Assembly: GCA_037013685.1 (NCBI GenBank)
Contig: CM072887.1
Span: 87,006,347-87,070,346, forward strand
DNA length: 64,000 bases
Direction of reading: 5' to 3'
Source of the DNA: Acridotheres tristis
Lineage: Eukaryota; Chordata; Aves; Passeriformes; Sturnidae
Shown here: positions 24,133 through 37,400 of the stretch, piece after piece
Layout: every line of letters begins with the position of its first letter
Numbering within the stretch: the first letter of the stretch is position 1
Translations under genes and position numbers: made by a program
The notes under the pieces: generated by a model
What the model saw: only the letters and a program-made list of their open reading frames with translations
Database searches by the model: none
Told to the model about the DNA's origin: nothing

Positions 24133-24652
24133 ACAACAAAACAAACATACAAAAAAACCACTTCAGTCAGTTCCCAACTTAAATAGTCTTTTTCAGTTCA
24201 CTTCAGAGAGAGAAGTTTCCTCTTGTTAGGCCATAGGGACTTCTCCACAAGGAGGGAAAAAAACAGTTCTCTCGTGGCTTCACTTTTCACAATTCGCATC
24301 CGCCCAGGAAAAGAACTTTAAAACCATGAGGCTCCTCCCATTTTCACAGCTTTCCCAACGCTGTGCTTATGGGCCATGTTAAACTCATGGGGTGTTCTAC
24401 TTTTAAGAATGAACTGTTCCAAATCAAAAATTCTCTTCATCTCTCTTTCTCTCTGTTCGTGCTTCATCTCCAGAAAAAGAGATTCCCTTTTCTCCTTGGG
24501 GGGAAGGATTCTCAACACAGATTGTTGGTCAACAATCTATCAAATGGAACATCTCCAACCCCCCATGTCTTTCTCCATGGTTTATAGGAATATTCAGTGT
24601 AATATCAGTTCATCCCGACAATTTCACAAAAGGATTTTCAGCCAACGTTCTT

Positions 24653-24688
24653 CTTCTTACTCTCCTTCATCTTCTTACTCTCCTTCTA
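24653..24688. repeat. 18-bp direct repeat, two copies
   Basis: CTTCTTACTCTCCTTCAT is followed directly by a copy differing only at its last two bases. Pyrimidine-rich and inside LTR-like element C. Confidence 0.9.
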
Positions 24689-24852
24689 TCTAAAAAAAAA
24701 CCTTAACTCTTGTTTCACTGATTTTGTATCTTTTCAGTTTTTTCCTTTTTATTCAAAAGAAAACGGAGATCTTATCCAAGAACTAAAGAGTTAAAATTTC
24801 ACACAGAAGCGGCAAGAGCTGGGCCAGGCCCGGGCTGTGCTGGGTGAGGGGC

Positions 24853-25046
24853 GGCTGAGATCTCCATCAGCCTTTCTGGGGCTGGGCTGCATCCCCCACT
24901 GCCCATGGCCATCCCTGCTTCCCCCAGGTCACACTGGGTGGAGGGGGGTGGCTGAGGTGTCCATCAGCCTTTCTGGGGCTCAGCTGCAGCCCCACCCTGC
25001 CCATGGCCACCCCTGCTCCCAGACAGGGCCCGGCTGCCTCCCCCAG
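24853..25046. repeat. 97-bp imperfect tandem duplication, GC-rich
   Basis: Two units start GGCTGAGATCTCCATCAGCC (24853) and GGCTGAGGTGTCCATCAGCC (24950) and both continue TTTCTGGGGCT, then GCCCATGGCCA-CCCTGCT. The units drift apart in their second halves. It lies in the presumed U3 of LTR-like element C. Confidence 0.8.
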
Positions 25047-25549
25047 GCCGTTCGAGGGCTGGGCGGGCTCTGCCCCTCCAAAGCTGCTCCGAGCCAGCAG
25101 CAGGAGCCAGGCCATCCCCCCAGAGCCGTGGGCACACAGGGGAGGAAAGCGGGGCTAAGGTTTTATCTACGAGCCTCTCCTCCCCCCTGGCCATCGGGTC
25201 CCTTGGTTTGCAGGCGGGGCCCAGCGGCCTCCTGAGCGCCCCCTACATGGGAGGGAGCCCAGGCCAGTGTTACCTGCTCAGCCACCGGAAATAAAAGAGA
25301 GTTTTTTCCTGGGATACCTCCTTAAAAATGTGTGTTCACGGGGCGAACTAACTTCTCTAATTGGATTTTCAGGCTGTCAGTAACCAAGCCAGCCTTCAAT
25401 TGGTCCCATCAACTCACAGAGGAAGTTTTCTCAAAGAGAAAAGCCTCTGAGTCTGTCCTTCCCCAGGTAAAACCAGCACAAGTTGACACTTTCGAAGCCC
25501 ATTCCTATAATCTCAGTAGGACATTGTCAATGAGAGTGAGGCCGGGACA

Positions 25550-28500
25550 ACTAAGAAGACTTCTGGGTTGTTCCAAACCGTAAAATAGTGAAATATGTTG
25601 AATAAAATAATACGTAACAGGGGTTACTTTCTTTTTCTTTTTTTTTTTTTTAATTTCCCTAAACTGGTGTTTCCAAGTTTTTAAGATGGAGTACTTTTCT
25701 ATTTCTATGCCTTTTTTGGGTGAGAAAAAAAAATCAATGAAGAATGTACTGAGACTAAAGATAATTTGAATGAAGCTGGAATTATAGACATGGGAATCTG
25801 CATCACTGAACAACATATTGATTAAATATGATTGATTAGCTATTAATGCCCAAGGCACTTATAAAAAGAACTAAGCTCTACTCACCTTGTATCTGCTGTG
25901 ACTTGAAAAATCAAATTTTCTTTTTAGTACAGTAGCAATAAACAAGATAATGTTTATATTATCTGAAAGACTCTCTTGAGGTTTAGAAGGATGCTGTGAG
26001 ATGAAGGTATAGTGGATTTATTCAGATTTTGGATAATATTGTCCATGAAAAGTATAAATATATTTATTGTGAAAAAGTCCAGCAACATAAATATGGAGTT
26101 AAAGTAATGGCAAATTTTTAATGTTTTTCTAAGAGCAGAATCCACAGTCAGCACTAAATCTTTAGTATCTGGAAACCTGCAGGTCTAGAGTTTTTTGCTT
26201 ACCTTTGCAAACTGAACTTTGTCTCTTATTCGTAAAGATCTTAGACTGAATAAAGAAGGCTTGCCTCATGAAACTCAAAAAACTGTCCTGAGAGCAGTGC
26301 AGTACTAAAGTGAATACTGCTTTCAGACTCACCACTGCTATGAATTTCTCACATATTGATAATGTTGTCTAAATCAGACTTTATTATATTATTTTCTTGA
26401 TTTTAATTGATTTTTTATTTGATTAATCAGAGTTATTCAATGGACTTCACTAGTAAAATCCATAAAACTCTTGCATCGGTGTATTAATGGTGCAGAAATA
26501 CTTTTTGTGGAGGGTAAGTTCTTCTGTCATCCCCTTCATTCTGTCCTTACTTGGCAGAAATAATTCTCTCCTTGACATAGTTACCAAGTTTTCAGATGAA
26601 AATTATTTTCTATGCTAGACAGAGTATAAAAGAAAATGCTGATGCAGCTGTACATGTTTTAGTATTATAAATGATGTTATTACAAGTACAATGTAATAAA
26701 TATTTATATTTTTTATATAGAGATCTAAGTGAAGGGCATCTCTCAATTGATGATCCAGCCTGCATATGGCCCTTAAATATTCATAGTGTATGCAGTTGTA
26801 TTCATAAGATCCTACATAAAAAATATATGCAGTGTTATCCACAGAGCCAAATTTGTCTGCCATCATGCAGTGCACCACTTGATCATTGAACAATGGGATC
26901 TTTCAGGAGCTTATTACCAAAAATACATGTCTCCTGTCACTTAGCTCAGTCAAAACTTGTCACTTGGTTATTTATCTGATGGAGAACAGTCTAGATTGGT
27001 AGAAAATAACTCTACAGGCATTTGCAGACTAAACATTATCAGTTGATTGTATCTCCACCCATGTTATTCTTTTCCAACAGACTGCAAAACAAAAAATAGT
27101 TTTTTGGGTTTGGGGTTTTTTTTTAAACAAATTCATGCAAACTTAAAGAATTGCTCTTCAAGACTTGGGACAAGTCTAATTTAATTAGAATTATTGAGAG
27201 TTCTGTTACTTTGTGAATTCAGCTCAGTTAGTAGGAAGACTTGGGTTTTTTCTTCCAATTCTCAAAGTTACTTAACCAGACTTAGTCCACTGAGGTACTA
27301 AAAAGCTAAACAATTTTGAACTTCAAGGTTCATCCATTTCTGGCGAGACAGACACATCTGCACTCAGTAAGTGCAGAGACTTCAGCTGTGCCAGACAGCT
27401 GCAGAAGCTCTGAGCACTCTTTTCAGGAAGGGCTCTGGAGAGCAAGATGCCATGGCACTTAACATTATCACACCCACATTGCCTCCAGCATACCTGTTGT
27501 TCTTACACTTTTCAGTCTAGCCTTTGGTGAACTCAGATTGGTGACTTTTTGCTTGAAAAGATATACAAAGTGCTCTTTATATCAATAGATTCCATGTACA
27601 GATGACAGAGAAGTTCTAGTCTGTGTATTATTTATTAAGAATTTGAATTGTAGATGAAATTTGAGCTTTATTAATGTAGTAAAATGCACAGTTTAGGAAC
27701 TGTTTCATGTAAATTGAAAACTTACATGGGTTGTTCCAAAATACTATTTGAATTTTACTGGAATTTTAGGGTCATGTATTTAAAAAAACATTTTCTGTTT
27801 CTGGATCTTCCAGCAGAGTTCATCTGTTTTTCTCTTTGTTACATCTGTGATTTTGTCATCTTGCAAAAAATACTTCTGCATGAAACTGTAGAGATACATA
27901 TTTAGCAATTGCACTTACAATAAAATACAAATATAACAGACCACAGTTCAGTTTCATTAACTGGCTGATGGGCCTTTTAGCCAGTTGCCTATATCCATGT
28001 ACTTATTGCTTACTCAGGAAAATGGAAGAATAGGAAATGTATCTGGTAAAAATCAAAGGCCTGAACAGAAGCCTTATAGGCCTGTTATCTTTTTTCTTTA
28101 CTGTGTTCATTGAATTTGCAGCTCTGAATTTCAATTATACATAGGAAGAAAAAGTTTTGTGTTGGATGAATTATCTCATGGATTGCCACAGAGGTACCTC
28201 CCCAGCAATATGCCTGTTGTTTCTGGGTATTTAAGGAAGGTTCAAGTATATATGTCAGCTTCTGTTTTCATAGATCTAGGAATGTATATATATACCCTGG
28301 GTGTATATTGTTATACAAAAAGCTGACTAAAGCTGTGCCTAGAACTCAGGATATCTGCTGATAACCCTGCAGCTTCTTCCTCAGCAGCATCATGTGAATG
28401 TCCTGTATCTAGTGCTTTTGGAAGGGGGTGGTTCGACTCTCCAACTGTCATAGTGTATCCAGTAAATCTTTGTGTCAGTATAAAGATATGTTCTTACACG

Positions 28501-31227
28501 CTGATACAGATATGTGCATGTATATATAAATATATATATATATATGTTATCTGTAGCTACATCACAGAAAAATATGGTCCATTTCTTCCAGCCCATCTGT
28601 TTGTAACAAGCTGATGCTGCACAGAGCTCCTCTACAGCAAGCAGCATGCATGAGGAACTGTGTAAGGAATCAGTCTGAAGGATCAGCAACATAAAAATTA
28701 AAGCCTTTATTTTCTTTCCTAACAATACAATTTGTATAAAACATGTAAATATAGGAAGAAGAAAATATTAGAAAGTATCTTAAAGGAGTAAGTAAAAAGA
28801 ATAGTTTTACTTGTGCAATCAGATGGACTGGATGAAGGGCACTCTTCTTTTTGCTTAGCAATTATGGTATTAAAGTGACTGGAATATTCATAGGAATACC
28901 TCTGTCATATGGGTAGACCAATATAGTTCTCAAATGTGCTCATTTTAAAATATTTGATCAGTTATATTTTATCAAAGGTGCAGACTTAGTGTACCTCTTT
29001 AAACTGCAGCAAAAACATTCTGAAAATTGATTTTGTTATGAAACACAGTAACTTGAGTTTGACCTACAGGACTCAGAGAGTGCAGCAATCACTAGAAGAG
29101 GGAGACGCAGTATAAAAGCTCCAGGACAATAAAGTAAAAGACCAGAGATGAAAAATGTTCTTTCTCCATTCAGACGTGGTTTTTTCATTATGAAATTATG
29201 GTTGCCTGCATTTTAATAGCTTTTACAGTCACTGTAAGTGATGCTACTCATAGATTCCTGCTTTTGTTTTGTAGCCCTTGTTATGGTGTAAAAATTTGTG
29301 GACTGCCACATCTGAAATCATAGAGTGCAGTGGGGCTTTTTAGTGGAAATATGTAAGTAAATGCTTCTTATACAGCAGGATCATAAGAACACAAGGACCC
29401 AAGCATGACCCTCTACTACTTTGTGCAATAACATGAAACCACATTTCAATACTTCTTAAAATCAGTATAACTGTGCAAGTGGAATACATAACGTTATGTG
29501 TAAGTTCCTGAAAAGATGCTTGAGTTGTAGCTTTGGTGTTCATACTTTCCTCCAACCCTTTCTGGGCCAGTTAGGGAGGTTCTGCAATGAAGATATTAAT
29601 AAAACATTAGATAATATACTAAAATGAATTCTTTTGATCACCCAGTGTCTGTCAGATGCAAATTATTTAAGTCTAAATGGGGACACAGAAGCCTAAAAGT
29701 TAGAAACTCCATATTGTATTATCTTTTATTTAGATTTTCTAGTCCCTTAATATTGTCTTTAACTCTTCAGCCTTGCAGCTTCTGACATCCAAATATTTAG
29801 AAAGCTGAAGTGAAAAAAAAAAAATAAAATTAAACAACCAGATATACCAAATGTGAGTCTTATTTGGGGCAAATATATAAAATAATGTACTATACTGAAG
29901 TATTTTAGTTCTTTTTTTTCTCTCATATGAAAACCTAAAAAAATCAAGTTTTGAACACTACTTACTAATCTTTCTTGGGACTAAACTGTAAAACAAACAA
30001 GTATACATTTGAACAGTTCATATTTGGGTATTGTAAAAATAAATTGTTGAAGTCTGATGCTGCACCATTTTATGCAAGATTGATCTCTACAATGTCATGT
30101 AGTCCGTGAACTTTTCTTTATTAGGACTTTGCATATGTTTACCAATCCTCACACATGCTGCAGCAGGAAGTTTTCTGAAAAATAATGTATTCAAAAGAAT
30201 ATACATTGGAATTCAAACTGTATTTCTTTCTATTTTAGCAACCAGTTGCCGTCAGTCATTTTATTTTTGGACAAACACTGCTTGCACAATTTAACTGACA
30301 TGCAGAATTATGATGCATACTTCTTTCTTTTGAAATAAATCTTTTTTTAAGAATACATAATTCCCTTTGTATTACCTTTTGCAAAAAAGAAAAATTCAGG
30401 ATTATTCTTGGTTTGCTTTGCTTTGCTTTTCTTGCAAAAATTGTTCATATATGTGAAAGCTTAACAGGTTATTTTAGTTTTATTTAGCTATAAATAACAG
30501 TGAAAGAATAAGTGCTTATAAATGAAAATTAGTTTTGGAAACTGGGGTTTGTAAGTATTTTGACTCAACTGCACCACTTACATAGTTGATATGCAAATTA
30601 AGAAAAAATAATATAAACAAATACAAGTAAATCAAGTTTATGTAAATCAGGCTGAAGGGAGATGGAGAAGGGATCTGTGTTTCATTGCTAGTTAACTTTT
30701 GCCAAATTTAAGTGTGGGCACTGCAGCTAAGAGAATGAGAAAAATAAAAATAAGAACAAACAGAGAATCACTGAAATGCAGTTGTTGAGCCTGAGTGCAT
30801 CTATCAAATAATTAGAAGCAGCAAAACTTTGGTCATTTTTCACTTTCCTTGAACAGCTATTTTACTTTCGTGCAAGGCCACCTTTCATGCAAACACCCTA
30901 AACAAATAAATCCAAAAAGCTATTTGGAGCCGTTCTAACTTTTTACTCTTGAGGTGCCTATTACATGTTGCCATTTTGTAAAAGCAACAAAAGTGGCTTG
31001 TATGTGCTAAACATAGCACAAACGAGGGAAGAAAGGTAATTTTCATTGAGTTTTATTCATTTCATTTGGATTCCAATTGTTCTTTTCTAAGGGGTAAAAA
31101 ATCTTCTATGCAAGTGCTTTGTGTTCTATTTGCATAGTTTTGTTGTGTATAGTTGTGATGTATATTTACAGGTGAGGTTACTGCATTTGAAGCTGTAGCC
31201 ATGAACTGTATGGCTGAATCAGTGCTT
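25550..31227 (+). other. KHDRBS2 intron, no gene seen
   Basis: AT-rich intron with a T run near 25631-25652 and a TA repeat at 28519-28546. Scattered open frames of 60-110 codons have no domain and unconvincing composition. No mobile element recognised by eye. Confidence 0.55.
28519..28546. repeat. (TA)n dinucleotide repeat
   Basis: TATATATAAA followed by a perfect TA run; self-complementary and able to extrude a hairpin. Likely polymorphic. Confidence 0.9.
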
Positions 31228-31415
31228 AGAATCATAGAATCATTAAGGTTGGAAAAGACCTCCAAGATTATCAAATCCAATCTTTGATCTAACAGTACTT
31301 GGTCAATGAAATCATAGCACTAAGTGCCATGGTCAGCTGTTTCTTTGAGCACTTTCAGGGAAACTGACTCCACTACTTCCCTGGGCAGCCTGTTGCAATG
31401 CCTGACATCCCTTTC
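31228..31415 (-). mobile_element. CR1 3' fragment
   Basis: The + strand opens AGAATCATAGAATCATTAAG, then GGTTGGAAAAGACCTCCAAG, the reversed CR1 3' terminus. CCACTACTTCCCTGGGCAGC and CTGTTGCAATGCCTGACATC follow. Later CR1 blocks are absent, so the copy is about 190 bases. It belongs to a different CR1 subfamily from the 10895 copy (GAAAAGACCTCCAAG versus GAAGGGACCTTAAAG). Confidence 0.88.
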
Positions 31416-34400
31416 ATTTTGTGATCTGTTTCTGTTCCCATGCACAGTACAGTATGAAGGGGAGTGAGAGTGTTTTCCTGGGGCAGAATACATTGCAGTC
31501 CAGCGGTATCCACTTGAGTTGGGAGGATCAGGAATGAAGGAGAGGAAAAACTGCAAGTCTGTGGCTCACATCTTGGATGAATGAAATCCAGGATTAAAAA
31601 AAAAAATGTCAAGAGACTACTTTTATTCTAGTCTTCTAGATTCTTTTTAAAAGACTCGACCTTTTGCAGACTACCTACAGAAGTAATGTGCATCCCTCTC
31701 CACTACAGCAGGCTCAGTTCTGGGAGCATCACTTGCCTTCCTGCAAGCCAAACAATAGCACCTAAATACTTAAGTGGAGAGGATCAAGGGTCATTCAATG
31801 CTCTTTTGTCATCCTTTCCAAGAGGATAGCTGAAGGGTACTGAGCAATACAGCACTGTGGGCACCATTCTTAATTTTCTACGTTTTCCTGTGTATCTCTC
31901 AAAAAAGTATATCATCTTGGATGTCATCAATTCTTGCATGTTTCCTTTGTTTATCCAGGATCCAAAAATTTAAGATCCTAAATTACACAAAATTTGCAAA
32001 CAAAGTAGGTTTAAATCCTTAAATTACTTCTGAACAGAGGACTTAAATTCTAAATAACTTAGATTATTTTTTTATATGCTATTCATTTTGTAGAAACTTA
32101 CAGGGGAGAAAGAGGAAATTATTTTAGCTTTTTTAAAAGAAATCCTATCTATCTGTTTTGACAAAGTCTATGACCTTTCTAGGAGGAAGATAGACTACAG
32201 TGTGACAAAGAGTTTCGATAGCCCATGACTGAATGAAGATGTTGAAGTGGAATTCAGTTTTAAAAGAAAATACTTTTAAAGGCCCTACTTTCTTTCCTTA
32301 GGACCTCAGTAGTTGTGTACAGAGTACATAGTCATTTGTTGTTTGTGTTGGAGGAAAGGAATTGGTATGAAGAACTAAGCTTCCACTCTTTTTGGAAAAT
32401 GCCAGCTCATCCATTCTTGATCAGAATATTTAAGGATAAGCAAACAGGTCACTGAATGAACTCTGAGAAACTGTTTAACATTCTGTAGAGCAGAAAAAAT
32501 TAATGAAAGCTGAAAGCTCTTAAACTTCCCAGCTTCAGTAACATGAGGCTTTTCCCTCCCTATTTGGGGGATAATCTCATTGAAAAATTTCCTTTTGAGC
32601 TGTGTATCTGTGTTGACAGAGTAAGTATGAGTGTACAAATTTGTATGACTTAGGTGTTGAATAGCTATGATATAAAACTATATGTGGAGGAAATTGCCTT
32701 CAAGAATTCTTCATGTATTTTCCATCCTCAAAATGATGCAATAATTTCTTTTGTAAAGAGTACTTTAACTCTTCTAAAAGTGCTGGTTAATTTTACACTG
32801 TAAGTTTCATTACTGTAGGTTATATTCTTGAACTGTCCTGGGATTTGCTGACCTTCTACGAAAAATAAAATGAAAAATCTAAGCATATAGTTTGTTTCTA
32901 AGTTCAAAGCATTATGAACCTGATGCTTATTTATTTCTTGACATCTGCCTGATGCAGCCTATAATTTTATGATTGCTTTATAGGTTCTTTATTAAGGAAA
33001 AAATAATTCTGAAAGTCATTTTAAAAAATTCTGAAAAGAATTTTAATGTTGCTGTAGCCTACTTCATTCACTGAGAGGAAGAGAATATATAGGTAAAGAA
33101 AATGAACACTAAATTAACAAAACCATCAGGATTCTTAGGGTTGTTGTTTAATCATCAGAGTGCTTAAGAATGTATTTATATGTACTATCTATTTGACTCT
33201 TAGAGATAAGGATAGTCACCATTTATATTGGCAGGTGGTGATGTAAGTTTTATTTCATCTCCTGAGTGGAGTTCAGAAGTGTAAACAATATACTAGGGCA
33301 AAAAAAAATTGTAAATTAATCACCATTAATCCAGAGTGGCTATTCTGAAAAAATAAGAGAAGTGATAACAGTTATATTTCTAGCTATTTCCAAGAAAAAT
33401 ACTGCTGGGTGGGCTGAAGCAGGCTGTGGTACCATGAGATACTCCTAATTGGGCCACCCAGAAAATGATCAAGAATGTTGCTATGTCATCTTATGCTTCT
33501 CAGCCATAGGCTTAAAAACCTTAACATCTGGGAGTAGCAGTAACAATTTTCAAGCCTGTTGCAATCAGTAAGAAGTTACTGTGAGGCAGATAATTTTTTT
33601 GCGTGAACAGAGTTCGAAGGACAGTGGGATGAAGCTCCAAGATGTCGCTGGTGTTACTCTGGTAGGTAGCTGGAGGTCAGGAGAAGGGGGGATCTCTTTT
33701 AATGCACATAGGCCAAGGCTGCAATAGAAGCTGTAAACTTCAAAGTAACATTTCAATGTGTCCAAGCAGGAAAGGACTTGTCCCAGGACTGTGATGCAAC
33801 CTGCTCTTTCAACAAGATTTTTGAGTAGACTCAGTCAACAAGGGCGGGGTATTTCTGTAAGACAAAGAGGGAAATGCAATAATTGCCGAAATGTTAGTAC
33901 AATTCAGTTGTGATGACTTATTTATTTTAATTGATACAGTTGCTTCCAGGATTTTAGATTAGCAGTTTAGATTTAAATATGCCTAAAGCAAATCACGAAA
34001 GACAAACTGACTTTGGACTTGAATTGTTTGCCTTTTATAGTCCTTGGACAAGTACAAGTACAGATAAATGCCCAACAAAAAGCCTTGTTTAAATATTATT
34101 AAGCAGCTGTCAAAGACACAGGAGCTATCCTTTACTAGTCCTAGAGAAAAAAACTCATAATGGGTAATCTTTCAACTAAAGAGGCTTATTGAGCAAAACA
34201 GGAATGTAGAGATTATTCCAAAGGATGCTGGCTACTGTCTGAGTTGCCCTTGTGATTTACAGCCACAATACCATTCCCTGCATGAATTTCAGGACATAAC
34301 AATCTGTCAGTTCTCAAAGCTATAAACTCATCCCTTGGCGATGACTGAGCCAGTCTCACAGTGATGGTCATTTCAGAGCATGACTAATTTCTTTGCTTAA

Positions 34401-37400
34401 TAAAATAACAGGTGTTGGGGTTTGGAACGTCATGTTTTAGGTGTAAGACTAATAATCCTATTAAACTGGAAATTGTAAGATACCATAGGTACTAATCTAG
34501 ACTGAAATAATATATCAGATGCATTTCACAGTACATAGGATCTGAAAAAGGCCCATAAAGAGCTTGGAAAAGAAATGGGATGTTGTAACTAAGTTATTTA
34601 ATGAGATGTTAAAATGTTTAAGGTACGGGAAACTAGACAGTTCCAACTGTCTTCAGTTGTGAAGTGCTATGATTTTATTTCTCTGTGTTTGTCTAAGATT
34701 CCAAAGTTGTTTAGCTAGCGTACAAATATGAGGCACATACTAACTTGATCTCTGAAAGAGTTCCCATTGTGTGTAGGAATTTTCTTTAGTGTTATGTTGG
34801 TCCTTCATGTCATCAGCATGGGGAGTGAGCACCATAAGTAAACATATTAAATGAGCCTGATTCTTTTAGGTAGAAATCCTTTGTTCTAAGGATGAACATA
34901 ATTTAAACCAGCTGTATCTTAGTTAGAACTTGTGTATATTTAAAGAAATTAGTACATTTTGACTGCAGTAAGAGGGAAAGAAAATTGGGTTGTAAAAGCT
35001 TCATACTGAAGCTCACTCCATCATCTCTGGCTGGTCCCTGAGGAGGTTCTGTCTCAGGAACAGGAACTGTTAACTTGTGGTTTACAGTGCACTACCAGAC
35101 CCTGCATGAAAGTCATAACATAATTGTACGTTGATGCTAGAAGCTGCAAAGCTTTAATTTCTCTTGAAAAGTTCAATTCTTTCTGATAATGGAAGTTTTC
35201 AACCAGCCTCTGATCAGTAGTTTATTGAAAGTGTTCAGTCCAGTCAGCATATGGAATAAGTAAATCAGCAGCTTCAAGGTTCTCTCTAGAGAGAAAGAGA
35301 TCTAATGTGTGCAGAGGAGTGAGGACTTCAATACTGCGTGTGGCATTAGTCAGATTTTGCTAAGAGCCAGTGGTGCAGATGTGCCCCATTGTGGCATTGT
35401 ATTCAGGTTTTCAGGCCTATTCTCTCACCCTGTTTAAATGTATAGTGAATACATAGGTGGGGAAGCTTAGAAACTATGCAGTTCTCAACTAGACCTATTC
35501 AGAGTATACTGATGTCTATGAACAGGATGTGTGAAACTATCAGATGTGTTTGTAATTGTCTTTAACCAAGCCACAAGAAATTCTTACAGAAGAATAAATT
35601 CTATTGAACTTTGCATTTTGAGAAATATTTTTTGTAATTAAAGTTCTTGCCCATAAAGTGTATGGGAATGCAGTGAAAATATATTCATGTATCTATTTTC
35701 AACCTGTCCTAATATTGTCTGATCATCGAGGTTCTTCCTGCACACCTGCACTTTCTGTGAGTCATAGGCTCTGCACATTAAAGTTATTAGCATAATGTCT
35801 GACTATTTTAAAAATGAGTTTATATTAACTGCACAGATTTTCTTTTTTGGTACAAGTAACCACAATATGGATAATGATCCATTTGTATCTGTAATATCCA
35901 TTAAAAAAAAAACGGCAAAACAGAAACTGAGAACTCTGCTGTTGGTATTTTTCTTTGCAGCTTACTGCTGCCATGCGACCTGTCCTTCTCCATAGATTTC
36001 TGACAGAAAAAATACAAAGGTTGCTTTTCTTGCACTCATCCCCCATAGATATTGCTGATTCATGCAACACACTACTATCTGGATACTGAACTTTTTGATC
36101 CTCTGAACCTGGATTTATTCTTAATACTGCTGACTTTACTAAAAAGCCATTTCATGATGAGAGCAAGACAGAAAATTGAGTCACACTACACCATATTTTC
36201 TATTCTTCTTTTTTTTTGTTCCCTCTCCTCTGTTGTCAACCAGAAGCATTCTACTCCAATTTATAGATGGTGCCTCTTTCAGCATATCTCATTTTTGCTA
36301 TCTTTGATCTAAGATTTGAGGACTGGAATATAAGATATACGATGCAGAGGTCTCTTCTGAATGCCTGACATGTCTGCAAGCTGCAGTTTGTAGGCAGTGT
36401 GTCATCACTGTCACAGTGAATGTAGTATTAAAATGCACATTCATCTTGCCAGATGAGCCTTTTTCAGCACGTATGTAAGAGATTAGAAAAATAGCTGTTG
36501 GTTTCAAAGGAGTCTACAGTGAAGAGAAAAATAGCCAAAATACAGAGACCTCTTATATTGCATTCTCTCAATTACCTACCCAAACACATAGAATTAGCAT
36601 TGCAGTTACCATGCATTATTTATCAGGTCATCAAAAAGCAAAGCCGGGACTAAGACATGCAGATTTAAATAAAGTGTGTATCACAGTCTAAACGTAGAAA
36701 GAGTAGGTGAAAGCTCACTGCTGTTGACATGTATCAGTCCTTAAGGAATTCTTTTCGGAAGGATGTTTGGTTGAAAACTTAGTAAAATCAAGAGCTAAAA
36801 ATCTTGGAACAAGCAAATCCAACTCACATACATGATTTTTAGGTCTCTTAGGAATTAACTTTAACAAAAAGTCTCTCAAAATAATCTGTTTGCCAAACTG
36901 CAGGAATAAAGTTGCTTTATTCCCATATTTTAAATAGTGATTTTGCTTGAATTAAAGATAATGCTCCCTGTCCTCTGAACTTTCACATCTTAAATCTAAA
37001 TTGAATGGAAGATTTTATTTTGTTCTGGAAAGTCTGATTACCATGAAAGTCATTAGTAAGGAAAACTAGGTGACATGAATTAATACTGATTCTAATTTTG
37101 ACATAATGTTCGTATAGAATTTTTTCTTCTTGCACTGAAATGAAAGGATTGATGTCGGTTAATCTCAATACCAGAGTTATTCAACAAACAGCCTTTCCCC
37201 AGACGCACCACAGATAGATGCAAAATTGCATCCTTTTCTGTAGGGAAACACACAAATAAACGCTCACTAAGCAGTAAAACCATAATGGAAAAAGTCATCT
37301 TTAATCTGTACAACAGATCCATTTCAATTTACTTAAAAGGCATGTCTGTAGTTTAAATTACATAATAAACTAGAAAACAAATTAAAGGAAGGGAACAATG

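Larger units (their letters stand above)
23978..25549 (-). mobile_element. LTR-like element C, probable solitary LTR
   Basis: The + strand begins TGTTGTGAGACAG and ends GGCCGGGACA, giving TG...CA ends (the left end could also be 23981). On the - strand a TATAAA box (24127-24132) lies about 80 bases before an AATAAA signal (24044-24049), with about 65 bases after it to the end: the expected U3-R-U5 order. The presumed U3 is long and contains a GC-rich block (24805-25260) with a 97-bp duplication. No internal retroviral coding sequence flanks it, so a solitary LTR is the simplest reading. I could not see a clear target-site duplication. It is antisense to KHDRBS2. Confidence 0.65.

Noticed and set aside
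24837..25235. 132-codon + strand open frame as an exon
   Set aside because: It lies in the GC-rich block of LTR-like element C, is open in several frames and includes the tandem duplication.
23978..25549. Target-site duplication at the ends of LTR-like element C
   Set aside because: The bases flanking the TG and CA ends (ATTTTC and ACTAAG) do not match, so no duplication is claimed.
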